A DNA stretch of 64,000 bases, from assembly GCF_000439435.1 (NCBI RefSeq), contig NC_021846.1:186001-250000 (forward strand), read 5' to 3'. Below the pieces are notes generated by a model. It was not told the origin of the DNA. It made no database searches and saw only the letters and a list, made by a program, of their open reading frames with translations. The position numbers were made by a program, and so were the translations under genes. Below are positions 1 to 10,150 of the stretch, piece by piece. How positions within the stretch are numbered: position 1 is the stretch's first letter; each line of letters starts with the position of its first letter. This stretch comes from Spiroplasma taiwanense CT-1 (GTDB lineage: Bacteria; Bacillota_I; Bacilli_A; Mycoplasmatales; Mycoplasmataceae).

Positions 1-1
1 A

Positions 2-415
2 TTAATTGATTTAATTAAATCTAATGTTGAAATTGAACAATACGATAAATATTTATTAAATATTTCAGAAGCTTTGATTGATTTTTACAAAAATTTTTAT
101 AAATATAAAACAAAAACATTATCTATTGAATCTCAAGAAGTTGTAAATTATAAAATAACATTAATGGCTATGAATTATTTGAGTAAACTTGAAGAAAAAA
201 CTAACAGCTTAATTAGTAGTAAATATTATAATATGCCAATCGAGATAAAATTAGAATGAATCAAACATATTGAAAATAAAAGAGATGAAGTAAATGAAAT
301 TATGAATAATAATGATATAGCTTATAAAAAAGCATTAAATATTATTTTTGGAAAAAAACAAAATTATAATAGTTCTGATATTGAATACTATAAAAATTTT
401 TTTGGAGGTAAATAA
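2..415 (+). CDS. Hypothetical helical protein, C-terminal part (truncated by window edge)
   Basis: Open from the first bases of the window to a TAA at 413-415, reading the UGA at 257-259 as Trp; the N-terminus lies outside. About 137 residues are visible, rich in Lys, Glu, Asn and Ile, with long predicted helices and no membrane segment. I do not recognise the family. The stop is one base before the next start codon, and the GGAGGT Shine-Dalgarno of the next gene lies inside the last codons, so it is almost certainly co-transcribed with, and probably translationally coupled to, the AAA+/radical-SAM genes downstream. Confidence 0.75.
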
Positions 416-416
416 A

Positions 417-1505
417 ATGAGTATGTCTGCAGAGGAAATTCTAATAAATTGTGAGAAACAATTTTCTTTTTTAAAAAAAGATATTGAAGTTTTAATTTCT
501 TATATTAACGAATTACTAGCTCAGTGTAAAAAGATAGATAATTCAAATTTTTTTCAACAACAAATAAATTATTTTTTGGAAAAATTAAAAATTGAAAATA
601 AAGAATTAATTGAAAATGCTTTTGAAAAAGAAATTTCAAGTGATGTTCATGTGGAAATTGAAAAGTATCATGAAATACAAAGATTTGCAGAGAAAAAGCG
701 AAATAATATTACTGACTTAAAAACAAAAATATTTCTTTTAAAAAGTGATATTATAAAAAAAGAACAAATGCAAATAAAAAAATCATTAGAAAAAAATTAT
801 TTTTCAAATATTTTAGATTTAAAAAAACAATTAATAATGAATTATAAAGATGATCAAGATAAATTATTTATTAAAAAATTATTTGAAGATAAAGAACATC
901 TTTTTATAAATAAAAAGAAGGATAAAATATTGAGTTATATTTTTATTGAGTTAGAAAAATACAAAACTTCAAATAAAATAATATTCGAAGAAATAATTTC
1001 AAATTCGATAGAATTATATAAAGATGATCAAGATGTATTTGCAATAGTAAAAAATGAAATGAAATTATTATCAGAAAATAAAGATAATGAGAATATAAAT
1101 GAAATTATAAGTAAGTATTTGTATAATTCATCCAAATTGGCAGAACAAGAAGTTATTAGAAAAGATAATGTTTTAAAAATTGTAAATGCAATAAGAAAAG
1201 TTGGTTATATTGTTAACCCGAATAATATAAGAAAAATTAAACAAAAAAATCTTATAATTATACATGGAGAAAAAATTACAGGCGAAACTGCAGATTTTGC
1301 TGTTAGACATGATGGTAGCTTTATCTATAACTGAGAGGGTTTTGAAGGACGCCAACATGATGAAGATGCTAAAGCTTTTATAAAAAAACTTAAAGATTTT
1401 AATATTCATGCAAGCAATGAATTTAATAAGCAATATAGAGAACCAAAATATATTGCTAAAAGAAAAAAAGTAATAACTGAAAATAATACAAAGAAGGATA
1501 AGTAG
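417..1505 (+). CDS. Coiled-coil protein with DUF1257/DUF2997-like C-terminal domain
   Basis: 362 residues. The ATG at 417 is preferred over an upstream in-frame ATG because GGAGGT lies at 405-410. Residues 1 to about 245 are charged, helical and coiled-coil-like. From about residue 253 the protein changes to a small alpha/beta domain: a helix with the pattern AIRKVGYIV, a strand around LIIIHGEKI, then ADFAVRHDG and WEGFEGRQHDEDAKAF. The order 'G-Y ... A-D-F ... DG ... GF-G ... acidic ... helix' recalls the small DUF1257 (Ycf35)/DUF2997 proteins that sit beside AAA ATPases in other bacteria; here the usual Cys after GF-G would be His/Asp. That resemblance is by eye only. UGA at 1332-1334 is Trp. 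Role unknown; probably a partner or substrate adaptor of the ATPase that follows. Confidence 0.7.
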
Positions 1506-1513
1506 GTAAAGTA

Positions 1514-3316
1514 ATGAGTACAAAAAAAAAATTAAATCAATTAAAAAATCTTATTGGAATTAAAAAGGCAATAATTGTTGAAGGAAATATTGATGATATT
1601 TATGAATACAAAGGAAGATATATTAATATTCATGAAATTATTTTTAATATTTTTGATGAAAAAAAGTATTCTGATAAATTTATATTTGATCAAAACTCTG
1701 GATTAAGAGGTTCAAAATTTTCAAATTTACTTTTAAATGATAATCAAATTTCTAATCAACAGTCTTTAAATGATTTTGAAGAGTTATTTTCTGATAATAC
1801 TCAGTCATCTTCAGAGGACTCTATAAAATTTAAAAAACCAATTGATTTTTTTTCAATTTTAAATAAAAATTTAAATAGAATAGATAATAAAAAAATAGTT
1901 TTTTTAGCAGATTATACTAATTTTGTTTTTGCTGATAATTCATTAGAATTAGAAGATAGAATTGTATTAACGGAATTTTCAAAATCATTAAAAGAATCTG
2001 AATTTTCAATTTCAAAAATTGATGAGTTATCTAATTGTATTATTTTTTTAACTAAAAAAATAAATCAATTACCACCAAATTTATATTTAGATAATCCAGA
2101 AATTTTAATACTTACTATTCCAAAACCAAATAGAGAGGAAAGAAGAGAATTTCTTTCAACTCTAAAATCATTAATATCTGTAACAGATATTTCATTGGAA
2201 TTTGAAAATATAGTGGATGCTACAGAAGGTTGAACTTTAAAGGAATTATCTCATTTTGTAAAGTTTTCTTGTAATTTTGCACAACCAATAACATTTAATA
2301 AATTATTTAATATTTACAATTATGGAGAAAAAATTTCTCCATGAGAAGAATTAAGTTATGAAAAAATGTTAAGTATTAAAGATGTTTTGTCTTCAAAAGT
2401 AATTGGTCAAGAAGATGCAATTTCAAAAGTAATAAAAATTATTTATAAGGCATATACAGGACTAAGTGGAGTTACTTATTCTTCAAAACGTAGTAAACCA
2501 AAAGGAACATTATTTTTTGTGGGTCCAACAGGTACAGGAAAAACAGAGTTAGCAAAAGCAATAACAACATTTTTATTTAATGATGAAACAAATTTAATTA
2601 GATTTGATATGTCAGAATATGGACAAGAAAATTCTGATCAAAAATTAATTGGGGCTCCTCCGGGCTATGTTGGTTTTGAAGGTGGAGGTCAATTAACAAA
2701 TGCAGTAAAAGAAAAACCTTTTTCTGTAATTCTTTTTGATGAAATTGAAAAAGCAAATCCTAAAATATTTGATAAATTCTTGCAAATTTTGGAAGATGGA
2801 AGATTAACAGATAATACAGGACAAACAGTAAGTTTTAGTGAAACTTTTATAATCTTTACTTCAAATATTGGTGCAGCAGAAGTAAGTCCAAATCAAGAAA
2901 GTACTTTAATATATAATGAATTTATAAGAAAAGTGCAAAACCATTTTACTAATGAATTAAATCGACCAGAACTACTTGGAAGATTTGGAAATAATATAAT
3001 TCCATTTAATTTTATTAAAGATTTATCTTTAAAAGCAAAAATTATTAAGCAAAAGGTTAAACCATTGCAAATTGCTATTTATGAAAAATACAAAGCTAAA
3101 TTATATATTGACCTAAATGATCAAAATATAATAGAGATCATTTTACAAAATGCAGATGAAAGAAGAGGAGGAAGAGATGTTTTAAATTCTTTAGAAACAA
3201 ATCTTGTTGATCCATTATCTGAATTTATATTTAAAAATTTACAAAATATTAAACCAGGAGTTAAAATTCAAGTTTTTGTACAACAAGGAAAAATTAACTT
3301 TAATATAAATGGCTAA
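1514..3316 (+). CDS. Two-module AAA+ ATPase; C-terminal module ClpB-like
   Basis: 600 residues in one frame, with UGA-Trp at 2231-2233 and again near 2341. Residues 1 to about 250 look like an AAA-type domain without a Walker A loop, ending in a segment (NCIIFLTKK, then PNREERREF) typical of the sensor/arginine-finger half of Cdc48-like domains. From about residue 285 there is a complete ClpB/HSP100 second-domain set: GPTGTGKTEL (Walker A), FDMSEY, APPGYVGFEGGGQLT, ILFDEIEKA (Walker B), LEDGRLTD and FTSNIG (sensor 1), then a C-terminal lid with ADERRGGRD. There is no ClpB N-domain, middle coiled coil or ClpX-type ClpP loop. It starts 8 bases after the previous gene and its stop overlaps the radical-SAM start. 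Probably an energy-driven remodelling factor; substrate unknown. Confidence 0.85.
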
Positions 3317-3905
3317 TTTAAATATGGGTAAATTTTTAATGAATAGTGAAATTGAAGGACCTGGAATAAGATTTGTGATTTGATTTCAAGGATGTAATAT
3401 TGGGTGTAAGGGATGTAGTAATCAAGAATTATTAGCATTAGATAAAAAAATGTTTATGCCAACAACATACATTTTTGAAAAAATTTTGGAAGCCAAATCT
3501 AAGTTTAATATTGAAGGAGTTACTCTTTTGGGTGGTGAACCATTTTTACAACCTGATGGACTCAGTGAATTGGTTATTTGATGTCAAAAAAATGGCTTAA
3601 CAGTTATTTGTTTTACAGGCTATATTTATGAAAAATTACTTGAAGAATATAGCGAAATTTTAACTAAAATAGATATTTTAATCGATGGACCTTTTATTAT
3701 GAAACTATTAGATAGAAAAAGACGACTTGTTGGAAGCAAAAATCAAAGAGTCATTAAAATAACAGATAAATATAAAGACTGTGATTATTTTGAGCAACCA
3801 CATTCAGAGGCAGAAATTCAAATTTATAATAATAGACTTTCTCTAAATGGAGATGGAGTGATTTTTGATAATGAAGAAGGGGAATTTAATTTTAAATTGA
3901 AATAA
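3309..3905 (+). CDS. NrdG/PFL-activase-like radical SAM protein
   Basis: 198 residues; the ATG at 3309 overlaps the stop of the ATPase by 8 bases, so the two are translationally coupled. It opens with EGPGIRFVIWFQGC and the cluster-binding triad C-x3-C-x2-C (CNIGCKGC), followed by a glycine-rich SAM strand (LLGGEPF) and a later LIDGPF. This is the minimal half-barrel layout of anaerobic ribonucleotide reductase and pyruvate formate-lyase activases. No glycyl-radical enzyme is present in the window, so a classical activase role is not supported by context. The close linkage to an AAA+ protein and a DUF2997-like protein suggests a modification or redox partner of that complex (inference). UGA codons inside the gene are read as Trp. 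Confidence 0.85.
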
Positions 3906-3935
3906 ATTTTCATAAATTTTGATTTAAAATTAAAG

Positions 3936-3960
3936 AGTAATAATTCAATTATTACTTTAA
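3936..3960 (+). terminator. Weak stem-loop after the AAA+/radical-SAM operon
   Basis: AGTAATAA (3936-3943) pairs with TTATTACT (3949-3956), loop TTCAA, followed only by TTTAA. It lies 30 bases after the operon stop. It could be a weak terminator; the T-tract is poor. Confidence 0.35.
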
Positions 3961-3967
3961 TAAAAAA

Positions 3968-4101
3968 TAAGAAGATTAAGTTGAAATACTTGTAAGTAAT
4001 TTTATTACTTACCTTAACCTATTATTATGAATATTTCAATTAATAGGCAATTTGTAACTTATGTTACCTTTTTATAAATCTCTTCTTAAAATAAGAAAGG
4101 A
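3968..4101 (+). promoter_or_regulatory. Candidate structured leader RNA (four-way junction) upstream of nitroreductase
   Basis: Perfect inverted repeats nest into one fold. P1 is TAAGAAGA (3968-3975) with TCTTCTTA (4081-4088). P2 is TTAAG (3976-3980) with CTTAA (4013-4017), extended by GTAAGTAAT (3992-4000) with ATTACTTAC (4004-4012). P3 is CCTATTA (4018-4024) with TAATAGG (4041-4047), capped by TGAA/TTCA. P4 is GTAAC (4054-4058) with GTTAC (4063-4067). P1 and P2, and P2 and P3, abut with no unpaired base. The 3' strand of P1 can instead form TTCTTA-AAA-TAAGAA (4083-4097), which reaches into the Shine-Dalgarno region before the ATG at 4110. This is the layout of a translational switch. I could not match it to a known riboswitch class. 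Confidence 0.45.
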
Positions 4102-4109
4102 AATTTAAA

Positions 4110-4757
4110 ATGACAAAAAGTTTAGAACTATTAAAAAAAAGACGTTCAGCAAAAAGGTTTGTAAATGATTTTAAAATTGATGATTCAAAATTAAATGAAT
4201 TATTAGAATCAATAAGAATGGCCCCTTCTTCATTTGGAATGGAACCGTTTAGAGTGATTTATATTGAAAACAAAGAAATAAGAGATGAGTTATTTCAAGC
4301 TTGATGAAATCAAGTTGGAATAACTCAGGCTACTGGTTTATTAATTTGAGTGGGATTTAAGGAAGAATACATAACAAAAACATTAATTCCAGAACAAAAT
4401 CAAAGAAATATTCCAGAACAATTTGCAAATATTAGAACTCAAATGGTGGGAGGCTTAACATCAGCACTTGCTGTTCATGGTATGAATTATGAAGAATGAA
4501 GTGCAAGACAAACATATATATCAGTGGGAACAGTATTAAACACAGCAGAAGAATTAGGAATTGATTTATGTCCTTCTGAAGGATTTGATCCTAATGAGGT
4601 AGCCAAAGTCTTAGAAAAACATAATTTAATAGATATAAAATCTGAAAAAGTTATGGTAGGTTCATTTGTTGGAAAAGTGGATACTAGTCAAGATTTCCAT
4701 CATTTCTTTGAAAAAACAAGAAAACCGATGGAGCTTGCAGCAAAAGTAGTTAAATAA
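4110..4757 (+). CDS. Nitroreductase-family NAD(P)H oxidoreductase
   Basis: 215 residues. The N-terminal KKRRSAKRF stretch and the APSSFGMEPFRV segment are the FMN-phosphate and ring contacts of the nitroreductase fold; TVLNTAEELGIDLCPSEGF is the usual second-half helix and loop. Two adjacent UGA codons after 4304 encode Trp-Trp. Enzymes of this family are FMN-dependent homodimers reducing quinones, nitro compounds or similar acceptors; the natural substrate here cannot be told. It stands alone between the candidate RNA leader and a strong terminator, preceded by an AGAAAGGA ribosome binding site. Confidence 0.9.
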
Positions 4758-4765
4758 TTTTATTT

Positions 4766-4800
4766 AAAAAAGTAAGTCAATTTTGACTTACTTTTTTATT
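4766..4800 (+). terminator. Rho-independent terminator after nitroreductase
   Basis: The inverted repeat AAAGTAAGTCA / TGACTTACTTT with a short AT loop is followed by a T-rich run. A strong intrinsic terminator 9 bases after the stop codon. Confidence 0.9.
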
Positions 4801-4911
4801 TTTTTTGACTATAATTTTCATTGGAGGAAGACAATAAAATTTTTAATTAGAAGTCGTATTATTTTTTATTCCAAAATAACTTTTTAATTTACTTTAAGAA
4901 GGGAGAAAAAA

Positions 4912-6749
4912 ATGAATTCAACAAATAGCAGTAGATATCAATTAATATTTGATATTACTATTTCTGCAATATTTATTTCTTTAGCAATAAGTTTAAAAAT
5001 TATCTTTTTCTTTATACCAAGATTTGATTTATCAATTTATATTTTATGTATTTCTGCACTTTTTTTAAAAAATAAAATTGCACTTTTAGTTACAATTGGG
5101 GTTAGCTTATTATCTTTTTTTGTAGAAAAAAGTATTATTGAATGGGCAAGTTATATGTTAGTTTCAATGCTAATTTGTACGATTTTTATTTTAATAAGAA
5201 AATTTATATTTAAAAATAAAATTATTTTATATGCACTTTTACCAGTTTTAGTTTTATTATACTCAACAGTTTCACTTTTTACTTGAATTGGTCTTTATGG
5301 AAAAATTGAAAAATACGCATTGTATTTAAGTAATTTATCTTCTGCATATATTATTTGTTTTTTATATACATTTGCTACACCACTAATATTTTTACCAACT
5401 CTTAAATTATTTGAAAATTTATTTTTTAAATACTCATCTTGCTTTAATAAGATTTTTATTAATTATTTTGATTCAAAAGATGATAATTTAATTTCTATTT
5501 CAAATCAAAAAATTAATTATAAAGTTCAGCTAGTTATAATGATATTTTCAATGATGCTACTAAGCGCTTACTTTAGCTATTTGCCTTACAAATTAGCGGT
5601 ATGATTTAATATTTATTATGTAATTTCTATTCTAATAGTTCCTATTTTAATGTTGTTTGTTACACCCTTATGGATGAAAATGGCAAAAAGAAAGGGGAAT
5701 AAAAATGTTTTACAAGTTAATTCAATTGGAATACTAATTGCAATAATTTTTACTTTTAGTTCATTTTCAACAACAAATATTCTTTTTTCAAATATTTCTA
5801 TTTTTGTAGGAATAATTTTATTTGGTAGTTTTATAGCAGGTTTTTTGCCAATTAATATAGAAGCTATAAAAAGTTATGAAAAAAGAAATAATTTAAAAAA
5901 TAAAACAAGCAAATATAATGCATTATTTGAGTTTTGACTTATTCCCTTGCCTTTTTTATTAGAATTATTTACAAAATCAACATATGTTATGTCTTTATTT
6001 ATGTTTATTCAATTTTAATTCCTATTCTTATTATTTGTAATAAGAATATTATGTCAGAAAAAAATGTACTAATTTTTGATAAAAAAGCTATTAATACACT
6101 AAAACAAAATAAAGATTTTTTCATTCAAGTATTTATTCAAAATTATTTTATTGGATTTATAAAATTTTTAGAAATATCTTTAAGCATTTTCTTTTTTATA
6201 AATTTATATCAAAATGAAATAACATTTAATTTTGATATAAAACAAAATTATGTCTACTTATTTATTATTTTTAGTTTTGTTTTAAAGTATTTAAGTCAAG
6301 AAATTTTTAAATTATTTAACTACAATAATCCAAAAATAAATAGAGTGGGTATTTTTTTTAGTATTTTTTGGAATATCTACTTTATTAATAATTTATAGAT
6401 ATATTAATTTTGCAAATGCAAATTTAATATATAGAATTACCTTATTAGTTTTAATGATATTTTTTGGAATAGGATACTCAATAATAGAAAAAACTAAAAT
6501 ATTAAAATATAAAAGTATGGTTAGCAAAAATAAATTTTCACTAGCAATGATTATTGATCATGTAATGGGAATGCACTATTTTCATTATTAATTACATCAA
6601 TATTTTTTGTATTAATCATATTTATTAAATTAAGTTTAATAAATTTATTAATTTTAATTAGTTTTATTTTATTATTTGCAATTTTATTATTAATAACTGA
6701 ATTAGCATTTAATTTAAAACGTATAAAGTCTATTTTAAATAAAATATAA
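4912..6749 (+). pseudogene. Broken polytopic membrane protein (transporter-like)
   Basis: A good ribosome binding site (AAGGGAG) precedes the ATG at 4912. Reading UGA as Trp gives an uninterrupted membrane protein to about 6015. The frame then moves three times: near 5990-6010, at the T8 run 6352-6359, and near 6570-6577. Joined, the pieces give about 610 residues with a dozen or more hydrophobic helices. The first 150 residues, with four to five closely spaced helices, recall an ECF-type substrate-binding subunit, and the rest an MFS-like carrier; both are weak impressions. The hydrophobic pattern continues across each frame change, so this was one gene. No substrate can be inferred. Confidence 0.7.
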
Positions 6750-6800
6750 TAATTTCTTTTTATATGTTTAAATAAAAATATAATAAAAAAAAGGTTCTAT

Positions 6801-7664
6801 ATGATAAAAATAAATGAGAAAGAATTTTTAATCGGTAATAATGATTTCGATGGAAAATCTACTGATTTTGAATCTCCACCAAAAATGGTGAAAGTTGAAA
6901 GTTTTTGAATTGATGAAACTTCAGTAACAAATCAGATGTTTAAAGAATTTGTGGATGAAACAAATTATTTAACTGAAGCAGAAAAAGTAGGGTATTCATA
7001 TGTATTTCACTTACAATTAACTGAGGAAACAAAAAAGAACAATGAAAAATTAGCAGGTTTAGATTGATGATATGAAGTAAATGGTGCATTTTGGAAATGT
7101 CCTTATGGACCTAATTCAAATATTGATAATATTTTAGATCACCCTGTTGTACATGTTTCAAAAAATGAGGCGGTAGAATATTGTAAATGAGCTAAAAAGA
7201 GATTGCCAACAGAAGCGGAATGAGAACTTGCAGCAAGAGGTGGAAAATATAATACTAAATTTCCTTGGGGAAATGAAAAAAAAGTAGAAAATAAATGAAT
7301 GTTAAATATTTTTCAAGGTAACTTTCCATATGAAAATACATTAGAAGATGGTTATTTAGGAACTTCACCTTGTACTGCTTTTCCTCCAAATTCTTATGGA
7401 ATTTATCAAATGCTTGGTAATGTTTGAGAATGGTGTTAAAATCCTAAAGGTATAGATTTTGAAGATTTTAATAACAAAACTGCGATTCACTTTTGAGAGA
7501 GTTGCCAAAATTATTCAAATAAATTAGTAGCAATTAGAGGAGGTTCTTTTTTGTGTTGTGATGATCTCTGTGAAAGATATAAAGTTTATTCTAGAAATGG
7601 TAACTATGCAAATTCATTTTTATCAAATTTAAGTTTTAGATGTGTAAGTGATCAGGAAGAATAA
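6801..7664 (+). pseudogene. Formylglycine-generating enzyme (SUMF1/FGE) family, one in-frame UAA
   Basis: Continuous frame of 287 codons except for a TAA at 7437-7439. Family features are otherwise complete: VESFWIDETSVTNQMF near the N-terminus, HPVVHVS, RLPTEAEWELAARGG, FPWGNE, GNVWEWC, and the catalytic RGGSFLCCDDLCERY, which keeps both active-site cysteines at the C-x4-C spacing of true FGE (family knowledge). The UAA falls directly after GNVWEWC, where homologues may carry a Trp or small residue; one transition would turn a UGA Trp codon into UAA. FGE oxidises a cysteine in sulfatases and the wider family includes other modifying enzymes. No sulfatase is seen nearby. The protein would be cut at about 212 residues, losing the catalytic cysteines. 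Confidence 0.85.
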
Positions 7665-7667
7665 ATA

Positions 7668-7692
7668 AAAACCCAAAATTTTGGGTTTTTAT
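7668..7692. terminator. Bidirectional terminator between FGE-like gene and folD
   Basis: AAAACCCAAAA (7668-7678) is directly followed by its complement TTTTGGGTTTT; A-rich and T-rich flanks let it work for both convergent genes. Confidence 0.85.
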
Positions 7693-8544
7693 TTATTGAT
7701 TTGAATTTTTATTTTTATAAAGTTGAAAAACATTTTGTAACAAACATGCAATTGTCATTGGACCAACTCCACCTGGAACAGGGGTAATGTATTTTACAAT
7801 AGGATAAACTTTTTTAAAATCTACATCACCACAATATTTTCCTTCAAAAAAATTAGCTCCTACATCAATAACTGTCATTTTTTTATTTACAAATTTTTTA
7901 TTTACAAATTTTGGAGAGCCAGCAGCACTTATTAAAATATCTGCTGCTTTACAAATTTTTGAAAGATTTTTTGTTTTTGAATTACATACTGTAACTGTTG
8001 CAGATTTATTAATAAGCATATTTGCAAGAGGTTTTCCAACAATGTTACTTCTGCCAATTATTACTACATTAGCTCCAACTATATTTATTTGTTTATGTTC
8101 AATTAATTTAATTATTCCAAATGGTGTTGCTGGAAAAATATTGGAATTATTTAATATTACATTACCTAAAGTAATTGGTGAAAATCCATCAGCATCTTTT
8201 TCTGGTGAAATTAATTTTGTTATTTTATTTTCATTTATATTTAAGGGTAAAGGTAATTGAAGAATAATACCATCAACTGTTTCATCATTATTTAATTTGT
8301 TAATTATTTCAATTAATTCATTTTCTTTAATATTTTCTTCTAATTTAATTAGTGTATTTAACATTCCAACATCATTGCAAGCCTTAATTTTATTCTTTAT
8401 ATATTTATTACTTGCACTATTATTTCCAATTTGAATTATTGCAATTTTTGGTAATCTTTTTTTCCCTAATTGCTCTATACTATTTTTGAGAGCAGAATTT
8501 AATTTTTGAGATAAAAATTTACCATCAAGTATTTTATCACTCAT
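7693..8544 (-). CDS. folD: Methylenetetrahydrofolate dehydrogenase/cyclohydrolase FolD
   Basis: 283 residues, the normal length. It has the catalytic Lys region (ASNKYIKNKIKAC), the GIILQLPLP motif, KDADGFSP, the NADP-binding GRSNIVGKPLANML and the terminal TPVPGGVGPMTIACLL. FolD converts 5,10-methylene-THF to 10-formyl-THF, giving NADPH and formyl groups for initiator tRNA and purines. It is divergent from fhs, the other route to 10-formyl-THF, across only 40 bases, so the two probably share a promoter region. Confidence 0.97.
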   Translation of the reverse strand: MSDKILDGKFLSQKLNSALKNSIEQLGKKRLPKIAIIQIGNNSASNKYIKNKIKACNDVGMLNTLIKLEENIKENELIEIINKLNNDETVDGIILQLPLPLNINENKITKLISPEKDADGFSPITLGNVILNNSNIFPATPFGIIKLIEHKQINIVGANVVIIGRSNIVGKPLANMLINKSATVTVCNSKTKNLSKICKAADILISAAGSPKFVNKKFVNKKMTVIDVGANFFEGKYCGDVDFKKVYPIVKYITPVPGGVGPMTIACLLQNVFQLYKNKNSNQ

Positions 8545-8584
8545 ATTAGGTTCCTTTCTAAAATATTTCTCAAAGGTGATTATA

Positions 8585-10150
8585 ATGGAAAAAATAAAAA
8601 AAATATTAAATAAACTAAAAATAAATGATGATGATTTGAAATTTTATGGAAATAATATTACAAAGATAGATTATGAAAACTATTTTTGTAACAAAAAAAA
8701 GGGTAAATTAATTTTAATGACATCTATTAATCCTACACAAGCAGGAGAAGGTAAAACTACAACAGCAATTGGATTAGCAGATGGTCTAAATTATTTAAAA
8801 AAATCTGTAATTTTAGCTTTAAGAGAACCATCAATTGGGCCAGTTTTTGGACGTAAAGGTACAGCAACAGGTGGTGGAGAAAGTGAAATTGAACCTATGT
8901 CTGAGATAAATCTTCATTTTACAGGAGATATTCATGCAATTTCAACTGCAAATAATTTAGTATCTGCAACAATTGATTCAGAAATATATTGAAATTCAAA
9001 ACTAAACTTTGATTCAAATAGAATAGTTTGAAAAAGATGTTTGGATTTAAATGATAGAGCTTTAAGAAATATGGAAATTCAAATTTCCAAAAATGTTTCT
9101 AGAAAAGAAGAATTTACAATAACAGCTGCAAGTAATATGATGACAATTTTGAGTCTTTCAAAAAGTGAAGAAGATTTAAGAGATAGAATTAATGATTCAT
9201 TAATTGCATATGATAAAAATGGTGAACCAATTTTTCTAAAAAGTCTAGAAATTACAGGATCACTTATGGTTTTATTAAAAGATGCAATAAAACCGAATTT
9301 TGTACTTACAAAAAATGATACTCCAGCTTTAGTTCACTGTGGACCATTTGCAAATATAGCAACAGGTACAAATTCAATAATTTCTACAAATTTAGCTTTA
9401 AATTTAGCAGATTATTGTATTGTTGAATCAGGATTTGGAAGTGATTTAGGATTTGAAAAATATATGAATATCATAAATAATGAAAATGACTTAATTCCTG
9501 ATTGTGTTGTTATGGTTATAACTTTAAGGGCTTTAAATTTACATAAGGATTTTGAAAATAATTTTACTCACTTAGAACAACACTTAAAACATGTTAGATT
9601 ATATAATTTAAATTTAGTTGTAGCTATTAATTTTATTAATGGAGATAGTGAAAAACAGTTAATTGCTCTTCAAGATTGATTGACTAAAAATAATTATGAA
9701 TGAGAATTAAATGAAGCGTATAATAAGGGACCTATTGGAGCTGTGAATTTAGCAAATCGTGTTATTGAAAATTCAAATAGACAATTTAAATTTAAAACTC
9801 TAATTAATTCTCAAGATTCAATTAAAGAAAAAATTAAGAAAATAGTTAATAATTTTTATTATCTTAATGAAATAAATTACACAGAAAATGCAGAAAATTC
9901 AATCAGTCAAATTAATCTTTCAAAATATAAAGAATACCCAATATGTATGGTTAAATCATCAAATTCAATTGATGGAAATGATTTTAATCAAAAAAATTAT
10001 AAATTAATTATAGATAAAGTTATTGTGAATAGTGGAGCAAGATTTATACTTGTTTTTACAAATAATGTTATGAGTATGCCAGGCTTAAATAAAAATCCAA
10101 ATTCAAAAATTATTGATCTCGTAAATAAAAAAGTTTGCGGTTTAAAATAA
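8585..10150 (+). CDS. fhs: Formate-tetrahydrofolate ligase
   Basis: 521 residues, close to the short end of the family. The ATG at 8585 is chosen over a GTG at 8576 because AAAGGTG lies just before it. It has the P-loop segment TQAGEGKTTTAIG, the REPSIGPVFGRKG motif, and the C-terminal SNSIDGNDFNQ and MPGLNKNPNS. Two UGA-Trp codons interrupt naive translation near 8989 and 9679. It makes 10-formyl-THF from formate, ATP and THF in the cytosol. A formate/nitrite-type channel gene is at 45911, though unlinked. Confidence 0.96.

Noticed and set aside
257-259. UGA codons as true stops, giving many short genes
   Set aside because: The positions match conserved Trp in L20, enolase, ProRS and others, and joining across UGA restores full-length families throughout.
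348-416. Upstream ATG as the start of the 417-1505 gene
   Set aside because: It overlaps the preceding gene by 68 bases and has no ribosome binding site, whereas GGAGGT stands at the right distance from 417.
1173-1523. Long minus-strand ORF opposite the coiled-coil protein gene
   Set aside because: It mirrors an AT-rich coding gene, has no ribosome binding site, and encodes a composition-driven hydrophobic sequence with no family features.
3309-3905. Anaerobic ribonucleotide reductase or pyruvate formate-lyase activase
   Set aside because: The CxxxCxxC layout fits, but no glycyl-radical enzyme lies in the window and the gene is fused by overlap to an AAA+ operon; the specific name is not supported.
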